From: UBA826 sp045564655 | GTDB lineage: Bacteria; Chloroflexota; Dehalococcoidia; Lucifugimonadales; UBA826 | Assembly (NCBI GenBank): GCA_045564655.1 | Contig: JBJLGX010000024.1 | Location: forward strand, 1-41,093 | DNA: 41,093 nucleotides | Direction: 5' to 3' | In this document: positions 8,399 through 17,402 of the stretch, in pieces | How the letters are laid out: every line of letters starts with the position of its first letter | Position numbering within the stretch: position 1 is the first letter of the stretch | Made by a program: the position numbers and the translations under genes | The notes under the pieces: generated by a model | Told to the model about the DNA's origin: nothing | The model's input: only the letters and a program-made list of their open reading frames with translations | Databases searched by the model: none

Positions 8399-9097
8399 AT
8401 GTCTGGAGTTACAGAAGCCCAAATGCAAAAAATTAGTGAAATGCAAACATGTGCAGTTTCTAACGCGATAGAGGGAATGAATATTAGAACTAAAACTGAT
8501 GGGTTTATGTTACCGAATATTAAAAGTATGTTCCCAAATATGGGAGGTATGGCAGGTCATGCTGTAACAGCTACAATTAGAGCTTCTAAAGCCCCCACAG
8601 AACAATCTACATTTTCTAGAGTTGAATTTGTAGACGAAGTTCTTAAAATACCTGGTCCAAGAGTAATAGTTATGCAGGATCTAGATTATCCTGATGTGAT
8701 AGGGTCATTTTGGGGAGAAGTTCAAGCAGTGGTATTTAGTTCTTTAAATTGTGTTGGGGTTGTCACGGATGGTGGGGTCAGAGATTTAGACGATATGCAA
8801 AAACATGGGTTTAATGCTTTCGCTAGTACAGAATTGGTTTCTAGGGCTCATGTTCATCTTGTTGAGGCTAATATACCAGTTACTGTAGGTGGCCTTGTTG
8901 TCAATCCAGGAGACATACTTTTAGGAGATAAACATGGAGTTATTAGTATCCCGTCTGAGGTTGCTTCTGATTTAGACGCAGCGATTGCTAAAGTTGAAGC
9001 AGGCGAAAAGGAATTAATAGACGTATGTATAGCTCAAGATTTTTCTCCAGAAAGATTAAAAGATGCTTTATTAGCTAAATACGGACACCACAGATAA
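8399..9097 (+). CDS. RraA-like/HMG aldolase family protein
   Basis: A 232-residue member of the RraA-like fold, which includes class II 4-hydroxy-4-methyl-2-oxoglutarate/4-carboxy-4-hydroxy-2-oxoadipate aldolases and the RNase E inhibitor RraA. The signature VGVVTDGGVRD carries the Arg-Asp pair used for substrate and metal binding in the aldolases. Later come the strands VNPGDILLGDKHGVISIP. No RNase E gene is visible here and the RD pair is kept, so an aldolase or related metal enzyme is more likely than RraA itself. GAGGAG lies 6 nt before the ATG. dgt follows after 6 bp. Confidence 0.8.
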   Translation: MSGVTEAQMQKISEMQTCAVSNAIEGMNIRTKTDGFMLPNIKSMFPNMGGMAGHAVTATIRASKAPTEQSTFSRVEFVDEVLKIPGPRVIVMQDLDYPDVIGSFWGEVQAVVFSSLNCVGVVTDGGVRDLDDMQKHGFNAFASTELVSRAHVHLVEANIPVTVGGLVVNPGDILLGDKHGVISIPSEVASDLDAAIAKVEAGEKELIDVCIAQDFSPERLKDALLAKYGHHR

Positions 9098-9103
9098 AAA
9101 TAT

Positions 9104-10177
9104 ATGTTTGATGGCGAATTAGGGGTTAGGAAAAGGTTAGAAGAATTAGAAAATTCTTTGTCTCCATTTGCTTTAAAAGCTATTAATACTAAGGGACGTG
9201 ATCGTCAAGAACCAAAATGTGATTTTAGAACAGATTTCCAAAGAGACCGAGATCGCATAATACATTCGAAAGCTTTTAGAAGAATTAAACATAAGACACA
9301 AGTATTTATTGCTCCAAAGGGAGACCATTACGTTACAAGACTCACGCATACCCTAGAAGTAGCTCAGATTGCTAGAACAATATCTAGGGCTCTTAATCTT
9401 AATGAGGATTTAACAGAAGCTATAGCTCTGGGACATGATGTTGGACATACTCCATTTGGTCATATAGGCGAAGACGAGTTGGGTAAACTTGTTCCGGAAG
9501 GCTTTCGTCATAATAGACAAAGTGTTCGGATATTTGAGAGATTAGAGAAAGAAGGGGCAGGGTTAAACCTAACATGGGAAGTCCGACACGGAATATTACA
9601 TCATTCTAAACCTAGAGGAGATTTCCTTTATGATGTAAATGAGATTGGATTAAGCTTAGAAGCACAAGCTGTTCGCATATCTGATGCAGAAGCTTATTTG
9701 AACCATGATTTAGCAGATGCAGTAAGAGCTGGAGTCCTTAAAGAAGCTGACCTTCCAGACGAAGTGAATTCTGTGTTAGGTGGACGCCATTCTGAAAGAA
9801 TAAATACGATGGTGTCAGATATTGTGTCTAATTCGTGGGATTGTACAGGCTTTACTGATTTTGATGGATTGCCAATTGTAACAATGAGTAAAAATGTTAG
9901 AAATGCCGTCAATGTACTTAGAGAATATATGTTTCAGAATGTTTATCTTCCAGAAGATGATAGTTTAGAAGGAAAGACTGCTAGAGGGATAATAAATTTA
10001 TTATTCCAATACTACACAACTAATAAAGATAAAATACCTAAAGAATACAAATTACGTAGTGAAACTCCTGATAATGCAATAGTAGATTATATATCCGGTA
10101 TGACAGACCAATATTCAATTATGATTGCAGAACAATTGTCTCCCGGAATTTCAAAAGTGTTTAATAGAGATCATTAG
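9104..10177 (+). CDS. dgt: Deoxyguanosinetriphosphate triphosphohydrolase-like protein (HD domain)
   Basis: A 357-residue dGTPase-family HD hydrolase. These release triphosphate from dNTPs and help control nucleotide pools. The HD metal site is visible: His82 in TRLTHTLEV and His111-Asp112 in GHDVGHTPFGH, with a second His at 115. The N-terminal RTDFQRDRDRIIHSKAFRRI is the dGTPase substrate-loop signature. The protein is shorter than E. coli Dgt and matches the common bacterial dGTPase-like form. It stands upstream of dnaG and rpoD, a recurrent arrangement in several phyla, but two small unknown genes intervene here. Confidence 0.93.
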   Translation: MFDGELGVRKRLEELENSLSPFALKAINTKGRDRQEPKCDFRTDFQRDRDRIIHSKAFRRIKHKTQVFIAPKGDHYVTRLTHTLEVAQIARTISRALNLNEDLTEAIALGHDVGHTPFGHIGEDELGKLVPEGFRHNRQSVRIFERLEKEGAGLNLTWEVRHGILHHSKPRGDFLYDVNEIGLSLEAQAVRISDAEAYLNHDLADAVRAGVLKEADLPDEVNSVLGGRHSERINTMVSDIVSNSWDCTGFTDFDGLPIVTMSKNVRNAVNVLREYMFQNVYLPEDDSLEGKTARGIINLLFQYYTTNKDKIPKEYKLRSETPDNAIVDYISGMTDQYSIMIAEQLSPGISKVFNRDH

Positions 10178-10212
10178 ATTTATTAACTTAGAAAGATAAT
10201 AATTTAATACCC

Positions 10213-10221
10213 TGATATAAT
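10213..10221 (+). promoter_or_regulatory. Extended -10 promoter placed for a leaderless transcript
   Basis: TGATATAAT is a perfect -10 with TGn extension. The ATG of the next gene (10228) begins 6 nt after it, where transcription should start, and there is no Shine-Dalgarno sequence. A leaderless mRNA is the simplest reading. Confidence 0.55.
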
Positions 10222-10227
10222 CACCGA

Positions 10228-10500
10228 ATGAATTCATCCAATTCCTCAGACAGATTTTTTCAAAGATTAGTGTCTAATAGTGTTGTTCAAGTTTTGGAAC
10301 ACTTAGAGGCGATGCAAAGGGATGCCCATAGCCCTGAATATGCTCATTGGAAAAAAGAAGTTGATGATATTTGGAAAAGGATTTTTGAATTTATAAATAG
10401 TATGGGGGAAATTTCACAAAAAGAATCCCTAGAGACCATTAGAGAGACATGGGTTTCTTACATAACACATTATGGAATGATTGATCAGGCTCATAACTAA
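10228..10500 (+). CDS. Small protein of unknown function between dgt and dnaG
   Basis: A 90-residue, soluble, mostly helical-looking protein with no family I recognise. It has no Cys, no signal peptide and no membrane segment, and is rich in Glu, Trp and His (AHWKKEVDDIWKRIFEF). It starts at an ATG exactly 6 nt after an extended -10 box and lacks a ribosome binding site. Its stop is followed after 10 bp by the ATG of a second small gene, so the two look paired, and dnaG follows. Position suggests co-expression with primase and sigma factor, but no function can be assigned. Confidence 0.7.
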   Translation: MNSSNSSDRFFQRLVSNSVVQVLEHLEAMQRDAHSPEYAHWKKEVDDIWKRIFEFINSMGEISQKESLETIRETWVSYITHYGMIDQAHN

Positions 10501-10510
10501 AGGGGAAATT

Positions 10511-10867
10511 ATGTCTGAATCTAATGATCAACTTCACATACAACCGAATTTATTACAGGCTAGGCAAAAGTCTGTGATGGCTCATAAAATTTTGGTGAAA
10601 TTTCAAGAAATGGGATTGCCTATTGATATGAATGATGAAGTAGCTAATTTAGCAATTAGTTTAGGGGATATCTGGAATTCACACCTTGCATTGACTGAAG
10701 AGATGCAAAAATTAATAGATGAGTGTGAAGATTGGGAATCGATAGCTAATTCTTTAACAGATATGTATACACACATTGATCATGTCGAATGGCATATAAA
10801 TGGTATTAAAGATTTAATATTTAAAGTTTCTAAATATAGTTATGATAATTCGGAAATTGATATGTAG
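10511..10867 (+). CDS. Small protein of unknown function upstream of dnaG
   Basis: 118 residues from the ATG at 10511, chosen because AGGGGAA stands just upstream; an in-frame upstream ATG at 10481 lies inside the previous gene and lacks a site. The protein is acidic and probably all-helical, with several His and Trp near the middle (HIDHVEWHING). It has no Cys, signal or membrane segment, and I recognise no family. It follows the 90-residue gene by 10 bp and precedes dnaG by 17 bp, which makes a tight transcription unit likely. Confidence 0.72.
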   Translation: MSESNDQLHIQPNLLQARQKSVMAHKILVKFQEMGLPIDMNDEVANLAISLGDIWNSHLALTEEMQKLIDECEDWESIANSLTDMYTHIDHVEWHINGIKDLIFKVSKYSYDNSEIDM

Positions 10868-10884
10868 GTGGTATGAGTTAGAAC

Positions 10885-12648
10885 ATGGCTGATACAGAAG
10901 AAATAAAGTCAAAAATTGACCTTACAGACATTATATCTGAAACGGTACAACTGAAAAAATCAGGACGTAATTATAAAGCAAATTGCCCATTTCATAATGA
11001 AAAAACTCCTTCCTTTATAGTTGATCCAGTTAGACAAACTTGGCATTGTTTTGGCCAATGTTCTACAGGCGGTGATGTGTTTAGTTTTGTAATGAAATCT
11101 GAAAATGTGGATTTTGTTGAAGCTTTGCGATTATTAGCTTTTAAAGCTGGAGTAGATGTTTCCATTGATTCACAATCTTCTACAAAAACTCTTTTATACG
11201 ATATTAACGATATAGCTTTGAAATTTTTCCAAGAAGCTTTGTTTACTGATGAAGCGATATTGGCTAGAGATTATATAAATTTAAGAGGTATAAAGGATGA
11301 ATCTGTAGATATGTTTTCTTTGGGATACAGCCCAAAATCTATAGATGCATTAAAAACCCACTTAGCATTCCATGAAATAGATTTTGATCAGGCTATCAAA
11401 TGTGGACTTTTAGCTATTTCTGCAAATGGGAGGGTACGAGATTTTTTTGGGGGGAGACTAATGTTTCCGATTCATGACACTAAAGGAAGGGTGTGTGGAT
11501 TTGGCGCTAGAACTTTAGATGGGTCTCCCCCTAAATATATTAATACTCCTGCAACAAGTATATTTGACAAACAAAGTCTTGTTTATGGATTACATTTAGC
11601 GAATGATTCAATCAGATCATCGGATACAGGAGTGATAGTTGAAGGATATATGGATGTTATTACAGCACATGAATATGGGCATAAGAATGTTGTGGCCTCG
11701 ATGGGAACTGCGCTTACAATTATGCAGGTTAATCAACTGAAAAGATTAGCTAAATCATTCGTATTGGCATTAGATCAAGATCTTGCGGGTCAAGAAGCTA
11801 CATTAAGGAGTTTGGAAGCTTCTTGGAGAGTGTTTGATGGCAGAGACACAAAACAAAAGTCAGTTTTTACAGATGCACCTATTGAATTAAAAGTATTGTC
11901 TTTACCGGAAAGCAAAGACCCGGATGAATTTATTAGAAATTCTGACTCGAAGTGGGATGAGGTGATCACATCGGCCACACCAATATTTGATTATCTAACA
12001 ACCGTTGTTTTTGCGAAATATGACATTAATTCTCCTGGAGGCAAAACTAGGGTTCTTAGTGTATTAGCTCCAATTTTGAACGCTATGGATACGCTAGATA
12101 AAGAGAAATACCTTTATGATATTTCTGAAAAATTAAGTATAGATGTTGATGTAATTAAGCTTGAGGTCGCGAATATACCTAGAAATCTTTCTGCTCCCAT
12201 AAAAACAAACAAAAACAAAAATGTTAGAAGAAATGAAGAAAACATATTAGACGAAAAAATTTTATCATTATTATTTAAAAATTCTAATTTGAAAAACACA
12301 TTTACAGAATCAGATTTAGAAGACCAATATTTTAATAAAGAAGAATCTAGGCAGCTATATAGGATTTGGTTAGATTCTGACTTGGAATCAAAGGATGCAT
12401 TTGGGAGTTTATTAGAAGATTATTTGAAAATTGAGTATGACAATGCTGTGTTGCACAATTTCCCCGAAATGACTAATAGTGAACTGATTCAAAGTCTAGA
12501 TGAGTATATAAGACTTATAAAAAGAAGATTTTTGATGAATAGAAGGTCTACGGTAGCCAATTCTATGGAAGATCCAGCGATTATTGATAAAGAAGTTCAA
12601 GAAATGTTGATGAATTTAGATAAAGATATTTTAGATACATATCAATAA
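10885..12648 (+). CDS. dnaG: DNA primase
   Basis: A 587-residue DnaG. The N-terminal CHC2 zinc domain has Cys34, His37, Cys55 and Cys59 (CPFHNEKTPSF then WHCFGQCSTGGD, with one extra residue between the last two Cys compared with E. coli). The RNA polymerase core has KYINTPATSIFDK, and the TOPRIM acidic residues are Glu253 (VEGYMDV) and Asp297/Asp299 (ALDQDLAG). The C-terminal helical region, which would contact DnaB, is divergent and Lys/Asn-rich around the linker. It makes RNA primers at the replication fork. It precedes rpoD by 88 bp, as in macromolecular-synthesis operons. Confidence 0.96.
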   Translation: MADTEEIKSKIDLTDIISETVQLKKSGRNYKANCPFHNEKTPSFIVDPVRQTWHCFGQCSTGGDVFSFVMKSENVDFVEALRLLAFKAGVDVSIDSQSSTKTLLYDINDIALKFFQEALFTDEAILARDYINLRGIKDESVDMFSLGYSPKSIDALKTHLAFHEIDFDQAIKCGLLAISANGRVRDFFGGRLMFPIHDTKGRVCGFGARTLDGSPPKYINTPATSIFDKQSLVYGLHLANDSIRSSDTGVIVEGYMDVITAHEYGHKNVVASMGTALTIMQVNQLKRLAKSFVLALDQDLAGQEATLRSLEASWRVFDGRDTKQKSVFTDAPIELKVLSLPESKDPDEFIRNSDSKWDEVITSATPIFDYLTTVVFAKYDINSPGGKTRVLSVLAPILNAMDTLDKEKYLYDISEKLSIDVDVIKLEVANIPRNLSAPIKTNKNKNVRRNEENILDEKILSLLFKNSNLKNTFTESDLEDQYFNKEESRQLYRIWLDSDLESKDAFGSLLEDYLKIEYDNAVLHNFPEMTNSELIQSLDEYIRLIKRRFLMNRRSTVANSMEDPAIIDKEVQEMLMNLDKDILDTYQ

Positions 12649-12736
12649 CATATTTGCTAAAATGAAATAAGTTATATAAATGCGAAAATGAATAAATAGT
12701 GTTAGTGTTGATTGTATTACAAAATAAGGAGACAGG

Positions 12737-14344
12737 ATGTCAACTGACGGAATTCAGAACTTGGGTGGAGATTCAGATTTAATTGGGGAAGCATTAAACA
12801 ATAATCCTACCAAAGAAGATCGATATATATTAGAAGATAATAATAATAATAATAATAATAATGAAGATGATAATGACGAAATAACTGAAGATGATGATGA
12901 CGACGACGACGATTCAGTTATGGAACTTGGTATGGAAAATAATAATGATGATGACGGGGACGTGGAAGAACCAACTCCATCCTTAGAAGACCTAAAAGCG
13001 AAGGCAGTTAAAGAATGGGAAAAAGAAATAGGTGTTAGTGAGGTAATTGATGATCCTGTTCGGATGTATTTACGAGAGATAGGTCGTGTTGACTTATTAA
13101 AAGCAGCCCAAGAGCAAGACTTAGCAAGGAAATTTGAGGCTAAAAGGTATGTTGAGAGACTAAGTGAAGCTGATTCTCAAGCCGACCAAGTGTTTCCAAA
13201 GTCGCGTGATATTTTTGCCCGTATGCTTGAGGTTATTGGAGATAGTGAAAATATCATAAAAGCTTTACTAGTCGCAAAAGAAGTCCCATTTGACGGGACT
13301 CTTGCTGACTTGATGGCTAATCCTGATATACGTGCAGCTGTTGATGGAATATTTCAAGATGAGATCCTTGAACAAATTTCAGCTATTTATTCAGAGTTAA
13401 TTGATCAAGATCCGCCACCAATGGAAGATCTTAAAGAGATGATAAAGCAGGCTTCAATTAACACTAGACTTATGCCAGACGATATTTTTAAAGTTTTAAA
13501 TAAAAATCTAACATTATCTGAGGTTAGAGATGTCTCTGATTCAGATGATCTAGATGAATTAATGCAACCATATGAGTTATTGTTCAGGCAAGCAATTGAA
13601 AGAATTAAAGATGGTGGAGATGAAGCTCAACAACATTTATCAGAAGCGAATTTGAGACTTGTAGTTAGTGTTGCTAAAAAATATATTGGCCGAGGTATGT
13701 CACTTTTAGATTTGATTCAAGAAGGCAATATAGGACTTATAAGAGCAGTTGAAAAATTTGATTACAGGAAGGGATTTAAATTTAGCACATATGCTACTTG
13801 GTGGATTAGGCAAGCTATCACTAGAGCAATTGCGGACCAAGCTAGAACCATTAGAATTCCTGTACATATGGTCGAAACTATTAATAAGCTGTTGCGTGTT
13901 ACCCGCCGATTAGTTCAAGAATATGGAAGAGAACCAACCAGTGAAGAAATAGCCGAAGAGATGGAAATATCCCCAGATAAAGTTAGGGAAATATTAAAGA
14001 TTTCACAAGAACCTGTTTCTCTTGAAACCCCTATTGGAGAAGAAGAAGATAGTCACTTAGGAGATTTTATTCCTGATACCACAGCTTTGGCGCCAGTTGA
14101 AGCTGCTTCATACCAACTTTTGAGAGAACAAGTAACGGATGTTTTACATACTTTAAATGAGAGAGAAGCAAGAGTTTTGGAATTGAGGTTTGGTTTGGAA
14201 GATGGTCGAAGTAGAACTTTGGAAGAAGTAGGAAAGGATTTTGGGGTAACAAGGGAAAGAATTCGTCAGATAGAAGCAAAAGCTTTAAGAAAGTTAAGGC
14301 ACCCTAATAGATCTAAAAAACTTAAAGATTATCTAGATTCCTAG
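12737..14344 (+). CDS. rpoD: RNA polymerase primary sigma factor (RpoD/SigA)
   Basis: A 535-residue housekeeping sigma factor. Residues 1-75 are a low-complexity acidic region with Asn8 (35-42) and Asp8 (52-59) in place of a recognisable region 1.1. Region 1.2 starts near DDPVRMYLREIGRV. A region of about 130 residues lies between 1.2 and 2. Region 2 includes HLSEANLRLVVSVAKKYIGR, LIQEGNIGLIRAVEKFD and FSTYATWWIRQAI. Region 3 follows, then region 4 with LEEVGKDFGVTRERIRQIEAKAL, the -35 recognition helix-turn-helix. AAGGAGACAGG precedes the ATG. A weak promoter-like TTGCTA-15-TATAAA lies around 12653-12679. Confidence 0.96.
   Translation: MSTDGIQNLGGDSDLIGEALNNNPTKEDRYILEDNNNNNNNNEDDNDEITEDDDDDDDDSVMELGMENNNDDDGDVEEPTPSLEDLKAKAVKEWEKEIGVSEVIDDPVRMYLREIGRVDLLKAAQEQDLARKFEAKRYVERLSEADSQADQVFPKSRDIFARMLEVIGDSENIIKALLVAKEVPFDGTLADLMANPDIRAAVDGIFQDEILEQISAIYSELIDQDPPPMEDLKEMIKQASINTRLMPDDIFKVLNKNLTLSEVRDVSDSDDLDELMQPYELLFRQAIERIKDGGDEAQQHLSEANLRLVVSVAKKYIGRGMSLLDLIQEGNIGLIRAVEKFDYRKGFKFSTYATWWIRQAITRAIADQARTIRIPVHMVETINKLLRVTRRLVQEYGREPTSEEIAEEMEISPDKVREILKISQEPVSLETPIGEEEDSHLGDFIPDTTALAPVEAASYQLLREQVTDVLHTLNEREARVLELRFGLEDGRSRTLEEVGKDFGVTRERIRQIEAKALRKLRHPNRSKKLKDYLDS
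12839..12913 (+). repeat. In-frame trinucleotide tracts in rpoD: (AAT)8 and eight Asp codons
   Basis: (AAT)8 at 12839-12862 encodes Asn8. Eight GAT/GAC codons at 12890-12913 encode Asp8, with GAA/GAT/AAT codons between. Slippage in steps of 3 would change the length of the acidic N-terminal region without breaking the frame. Confidence 0.9.
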
Positions 14345-14357
14345 AAATTTTTGTAAG

Positions 14358-15437
14358 GTGAATAATATTTCAAAGCCTAAAGTTGCTGTTATTAGCACGT
14401 CTCCTGATACTATTTTAAATGATATTGAAAAAGCTATGGAATTAGCGAATTATCAGCTTTATTTAGATTCGTCTATTGATACGGTCTTGAAAATTAATAC
14501 TTCATGGCAACATTACTATCCGGCTTGTTCTACTTCTCCTTGGCAACTAGATGGAGTTATTTCTACATTAAAAAATGCTGGGTATAATAAAATAATACCT
14601 GCTCATAATGGAACAGTTGTTGTTGATTCCAGGGAAGGAGAATTAAATAACAAACATAAATCAGTCCAAGAAATGCATAATCTTAAAAGTGTACATTTGG
14701 AAGACATGAAATGGATTCCGTTTAAAGGTATAGATGACTTACTAGTTTTAAATAAGATTTATGAAAAGGGTATTTATATCCCTGAAATTTTAGTTAACAA
14801 AAATATAATTCACCTACCTACTATGAAAACGCATGTTTTTACCACAATAACTGGTGCTATGAAGAATGCATTTGGGGGATTATTAAATTTTCAAAGACAC
14901 TGGACTCATTCTGTTATACATGAAACATTAGTTGATTTATTGAGGATTCAAAAGCAAATACATCCAGGTATTTTTGCTGTAACTGATGGTACATTTGCAG
15001 GATCAGGTTCAGGCCCAAGAGCTATGTCGTGGCATGAAAAAAATATAATTATTGCTGGAGGGGATCAGGTTGCTGTTGATGCTGTATCGGCACATATGAT
15101 GGGCTTTGATCCAATGAAAATACCGTTTATACGAATTGCACATGAATCTGGGTTAGGATGTGGAAAAATTGAAGATATTGATGTCTTAGGTGAAGATATA
15201 AAAAAAATTAACTGGAATTTTGATGTTGGCAACACTTTTGCTAGTAAAGGACAAAAATTAATATATTGGGGCCCTCTCAAGCCATTAGAAAAAATTTTGC
15301 TCAGGTCTTGGTTAACACCATTAGCATATATTGCCTCCAATCTTTATCATAATCAGTATTGGCTTAATGTGATCGGGAAAAAGCGTATTAGTAAAGCAAT
15401 GCAAACAAAGTGGGGAGAATTATTTAATAAATACTAA
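14358..15437 (+). CDS. DUF362 domain-containing protein
   Basis: A 359-residue protein with the DUF362 signature: NKNIIHLPTMKTH, TGAMKNAFGG, then FAVTDGTFAGSGSGP and IIAGGDQVAVDAVSAHMMG. DUF362 proteins are widespread, often linked to iron-sulfur or redox proteins, and their reaction is unknown. No CxxC ferredoxin domain is attached here. The start is a GTG 13 bp after the rpoD stop, with only a weak AAG-type binding site, so translation may be coupled to rpoD. It ends 15 bp from the convergent L25 gene. Confidence 0.82.
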   Translation: MNNISKPKVAVISTSPDTILNDIEKAMELANYQLYLDSSIDTVLKINTSWQHYYPACSTSPWQLDGVISTLKNAGYNKIIPAHNGTVVVDSREGELNNKHKSVQEMHNLKSVHLEDMKWIPFKGIDDLLVLNKIYEKGIYIPEILVNKNIIHLPTMKTHVFTTITGAMKNAFGGLLNFQRHWTHSVIHETLVDLLRIQKQIHPGIFAVTDGTFAGSGSGPRAMSWHEKNIIIAGGDQVAVDAVSAHMMGFDPMKIPFIRIAHESGLGCGKIEDIDVLGEDIKKINWNFDVGNTFASKGQKLIYWGPLKPLEKILLRSWLTPLAYIASNLYHNQYWLNVIGKKRISKAMQTKWGELFNKY

Positions 15438-15452
15438 TTTTCAGTAAGTAAT

Positions 15453-16115
15453 TTATTCCTCAGTGTTATTTGCTTCATCAGACTGCCCACTTTCAGAATC
15501 AGCATCTCCGGTAACCTCTGTACCTTCATTATCTTCTGCATAGCCTTCCCGTTCTACTCTTGGGGCTACTACGCTGGCTACTAATTCTTCCGAGTCATTT
15601 ATTATTTGAACTGAGTCATCGATAGCTATGTCATTGACGTATAGTTTTATCTCGAAATCAATTAATAATTCGGCATTAAGTGTCAAAGACGCGGGAATAT
15701 TTAGGGGTAATGCCTCAACTGTCACGCTTTGTAATGGTTGTAATAAAGTTCCGCCAGCACTTCGTACGGCAGGAGATGTGCCCTCTAGGAGTATTGGGAC
15801 TTCAGCCCTAACAGATTTTTTAACATCAACTTTAAAGAAATCGACATGTATTAATGTGTCTGTTACAGGATGATATTGAATTTCTCGTATAAAGCATAAA
15901 TTGTCTTCTTTGCTTCCTTCCACTATGATTTTTACAGGTATATTAGTACCTGCTTGAGATATTATTTTTGATAGTTTAACTGTGTTACATTGAAGATATT
16001 GTGCGTCAATCCCACTTCCATAAAGATGTAATGGTGTTATCCCAATTTTTCGTAGATTGGATACTTTTTTACCTAATACTTCTCTTTTCTCTACCGTAAG
16101 ATTTAAATCGTCCAT
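15453..16115 (-). CDS. rplY: 50S ribosomal protein L25/general stress protein Ctc
   Basis: A 220-residue long-form L25 (Ctc/TL5 type) with an N-terminal 5S rRNA-binding domain (KREVLGKKVSNLRKIG, PLHLYGSG) and a C-terminal beta domain (GGTLLQPLQSVTVEALPLNIP). It ends in a highly acidic tail, consistent with a halotolerant or marine proteome but not proof. AGGAAA precedes the ATG. No clear promoter is seen in the 164 bp upstream (16116-16279), which is AT-rich and otherwise featureless. Confidence 0.94.
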   Translation of the reverse strand: MDDLNLTVEKREVLGKKVSNLRKIGITPLHLYGSGIDAQYLQCNTVKLSKIISQAGTNIPVKIIVEGSKEDNLCFIREIQYHPVTDTLIHVDFFKVDVKKSVRAEVPILLEGTSPAVRSAGGTLLQPLQSVTVEALPLNIPASLTLNAELLIDFEIKLYVNDIAIDDSVQIINDSEELVASVVAPRVEREGYAEDNEGTEVTGDADSESGQSDEANNTEE

Positions 16116-16279
16116 TTAAAATTTCCTAATTATTGTACAAAAATGCGAAACTCGATAATTTTAACATAGTAAGTGTAACTAAACGACTCCTCATTAATAA
16201 TTACGAGAGTAGATCTGCTATTTTTTTACCAACTATGATTTTTTGCTAGGATTTAATCCAAATATATAGATTTGAATTT

Positions 16280-17362
16280 TTATTGATAATCTTCTGATAT
16301 ATTTTTTCTATATCTTTCAAGTATCTTTTTTAATTGTTCTATTGGGATAGATCTTCTAACATTGCCATCTCTTCCTTCTAACGTTTCGGCACGTAAAATA
16401 GAATTTATGATTGATTCTTCAGTGGCCTCAACAACTCCTCTAAATATAGAAGCTAAATGGGCATCATCAATTTGAGGTCTTTCTTGTGATGTAGAAAAAG
16501 CTAATGCTAATGAACCGCTTCCATGACTAATTATACCTCCAGATCTAGCCAATCCAATAGGGGCTCTTTTTGCCATTCGGTTTAATTGTCTAGCAGTTAC
16601 TGGAGCATCTGTAGCTATAATGAAACAAATAGATCCTCCAGTTTCATCAGAAACACCGGGAGGCTTCAAGTGTTCTCCAATAGGGATTCCTGACATTCTG
16701 AGGTCTGAAGGGTCTCCCATATTGCACAATGTTAGTACTCCTATAGTATAAATTCCTAAGAGAGATTCACAAATTCGTGACGCAGTCCCTATTCCTCCTT
16801 TCCAGCCAAATCCTGTCATTCCTGTTCCTGCACCAACATTACCTTCTTGTATGTTAGGGGAGGTTGCTTGATTAATAGAGTCCATCAAATCAACATTTTT
16901 AACATGTTTACCTATAACGTCATTTAAAAATCCGTCATTACATTCTAAAACTAGGGGATTAAACGATCTGATTCCAGGGTTTAAGTCCGATAAATGATTG
17001 ACCATAGCATCAGCAATTGACCATACATTTAACGTATTGGTTAAAGATATTGGACTTTCTAATCTCCCAAGTTCCATGATTTGCATAATTCCTATGGATT
17101 TGCCAAATCCATTTAATGCATGTGCACTGGCAGGAACTTTTTCTCTAAATAAATTTCCTGAGTGGGGGAGGATAGTTGTGATTCCAGTCCTTATAGGCCC
17201 TTGACCTGGTCGTAGCTGGCCTTCACCAGATATGATCGTTTTATGCCCTACTCGAACATCTGTGACGTCTGTAATAGAATTCTGAGGGCCTCTTTCTAAA
17301 ATTCCTAAACTCATACCAAGGTCAGCTGCACGTGGTCTATATTCTGGGGTTGTTGATTTCAC
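16280..17362 (-). CDS. P1 family (S58) aminopeptidase, DmpA/BapA type
   Basis: A 360-residue N-terminal-nucleophile peptidase of the DmpA family. These precursors cleave themselves before a Ser to form two chains and then release N-terminal D-amino or beta-amino residues, or act on short peptides. The cleavage site is probably Gly243/Ser244 in TGGSICFIIATDAP, followed by RQLNRMAKRAPIGLARSGG. The upstream glycine-rich GAGTGMTGFGWKGGIGTASR is also typical. No signal peptide is visible. The start is GTG at 17362 with AGGAC upstream. It follows the VIT-family transporter by 40 bp, so the two are probably co-transcribed. Confidence 0.9.
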   Translation of the reverse strand: MKSTTPEYRPRAADLGMSLGILERGPQNSITDVTDVRVGHKTIISGEGQLRPGQGPIRTGITTILPHSGNLFREKVPASAHALNGFGKSIGIMQIMELGRLESPISLTNTLNVWSIADAMVNHLSDLNPGIRSFNPLVLECNDGFLNDVIGKHVKNVDLMDSINQATSPNIQEGNVGAGTGMTGFGWKGGIGTASRICESLLGIYTIGVLTLCNMGDPSDLRMSGIPIGEHLKPPGVSDETGGSICFIIATDAPVTARQLNRMAKRAPIGLARSGGIISHGSGSLALAFSTSQERPQIDDAHLASIFRGVVEATEESIINSILRAETLEGRDGNVRRSIPIEQLKKILERYRKNISEDYQ

Positions 17363-17402
17363 AATACGTCCTAAATTTTCATATCAATATATTTTATCAA
17401 CA

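Noticed and set aside
16116..16279. Possible small RNA or tRNA between the S58 peptidase and L25 genes
   Set aside because: No cloverleaf, no GC-rich stem and no terminator-like structure; it looks like an AT-rich upstream region.
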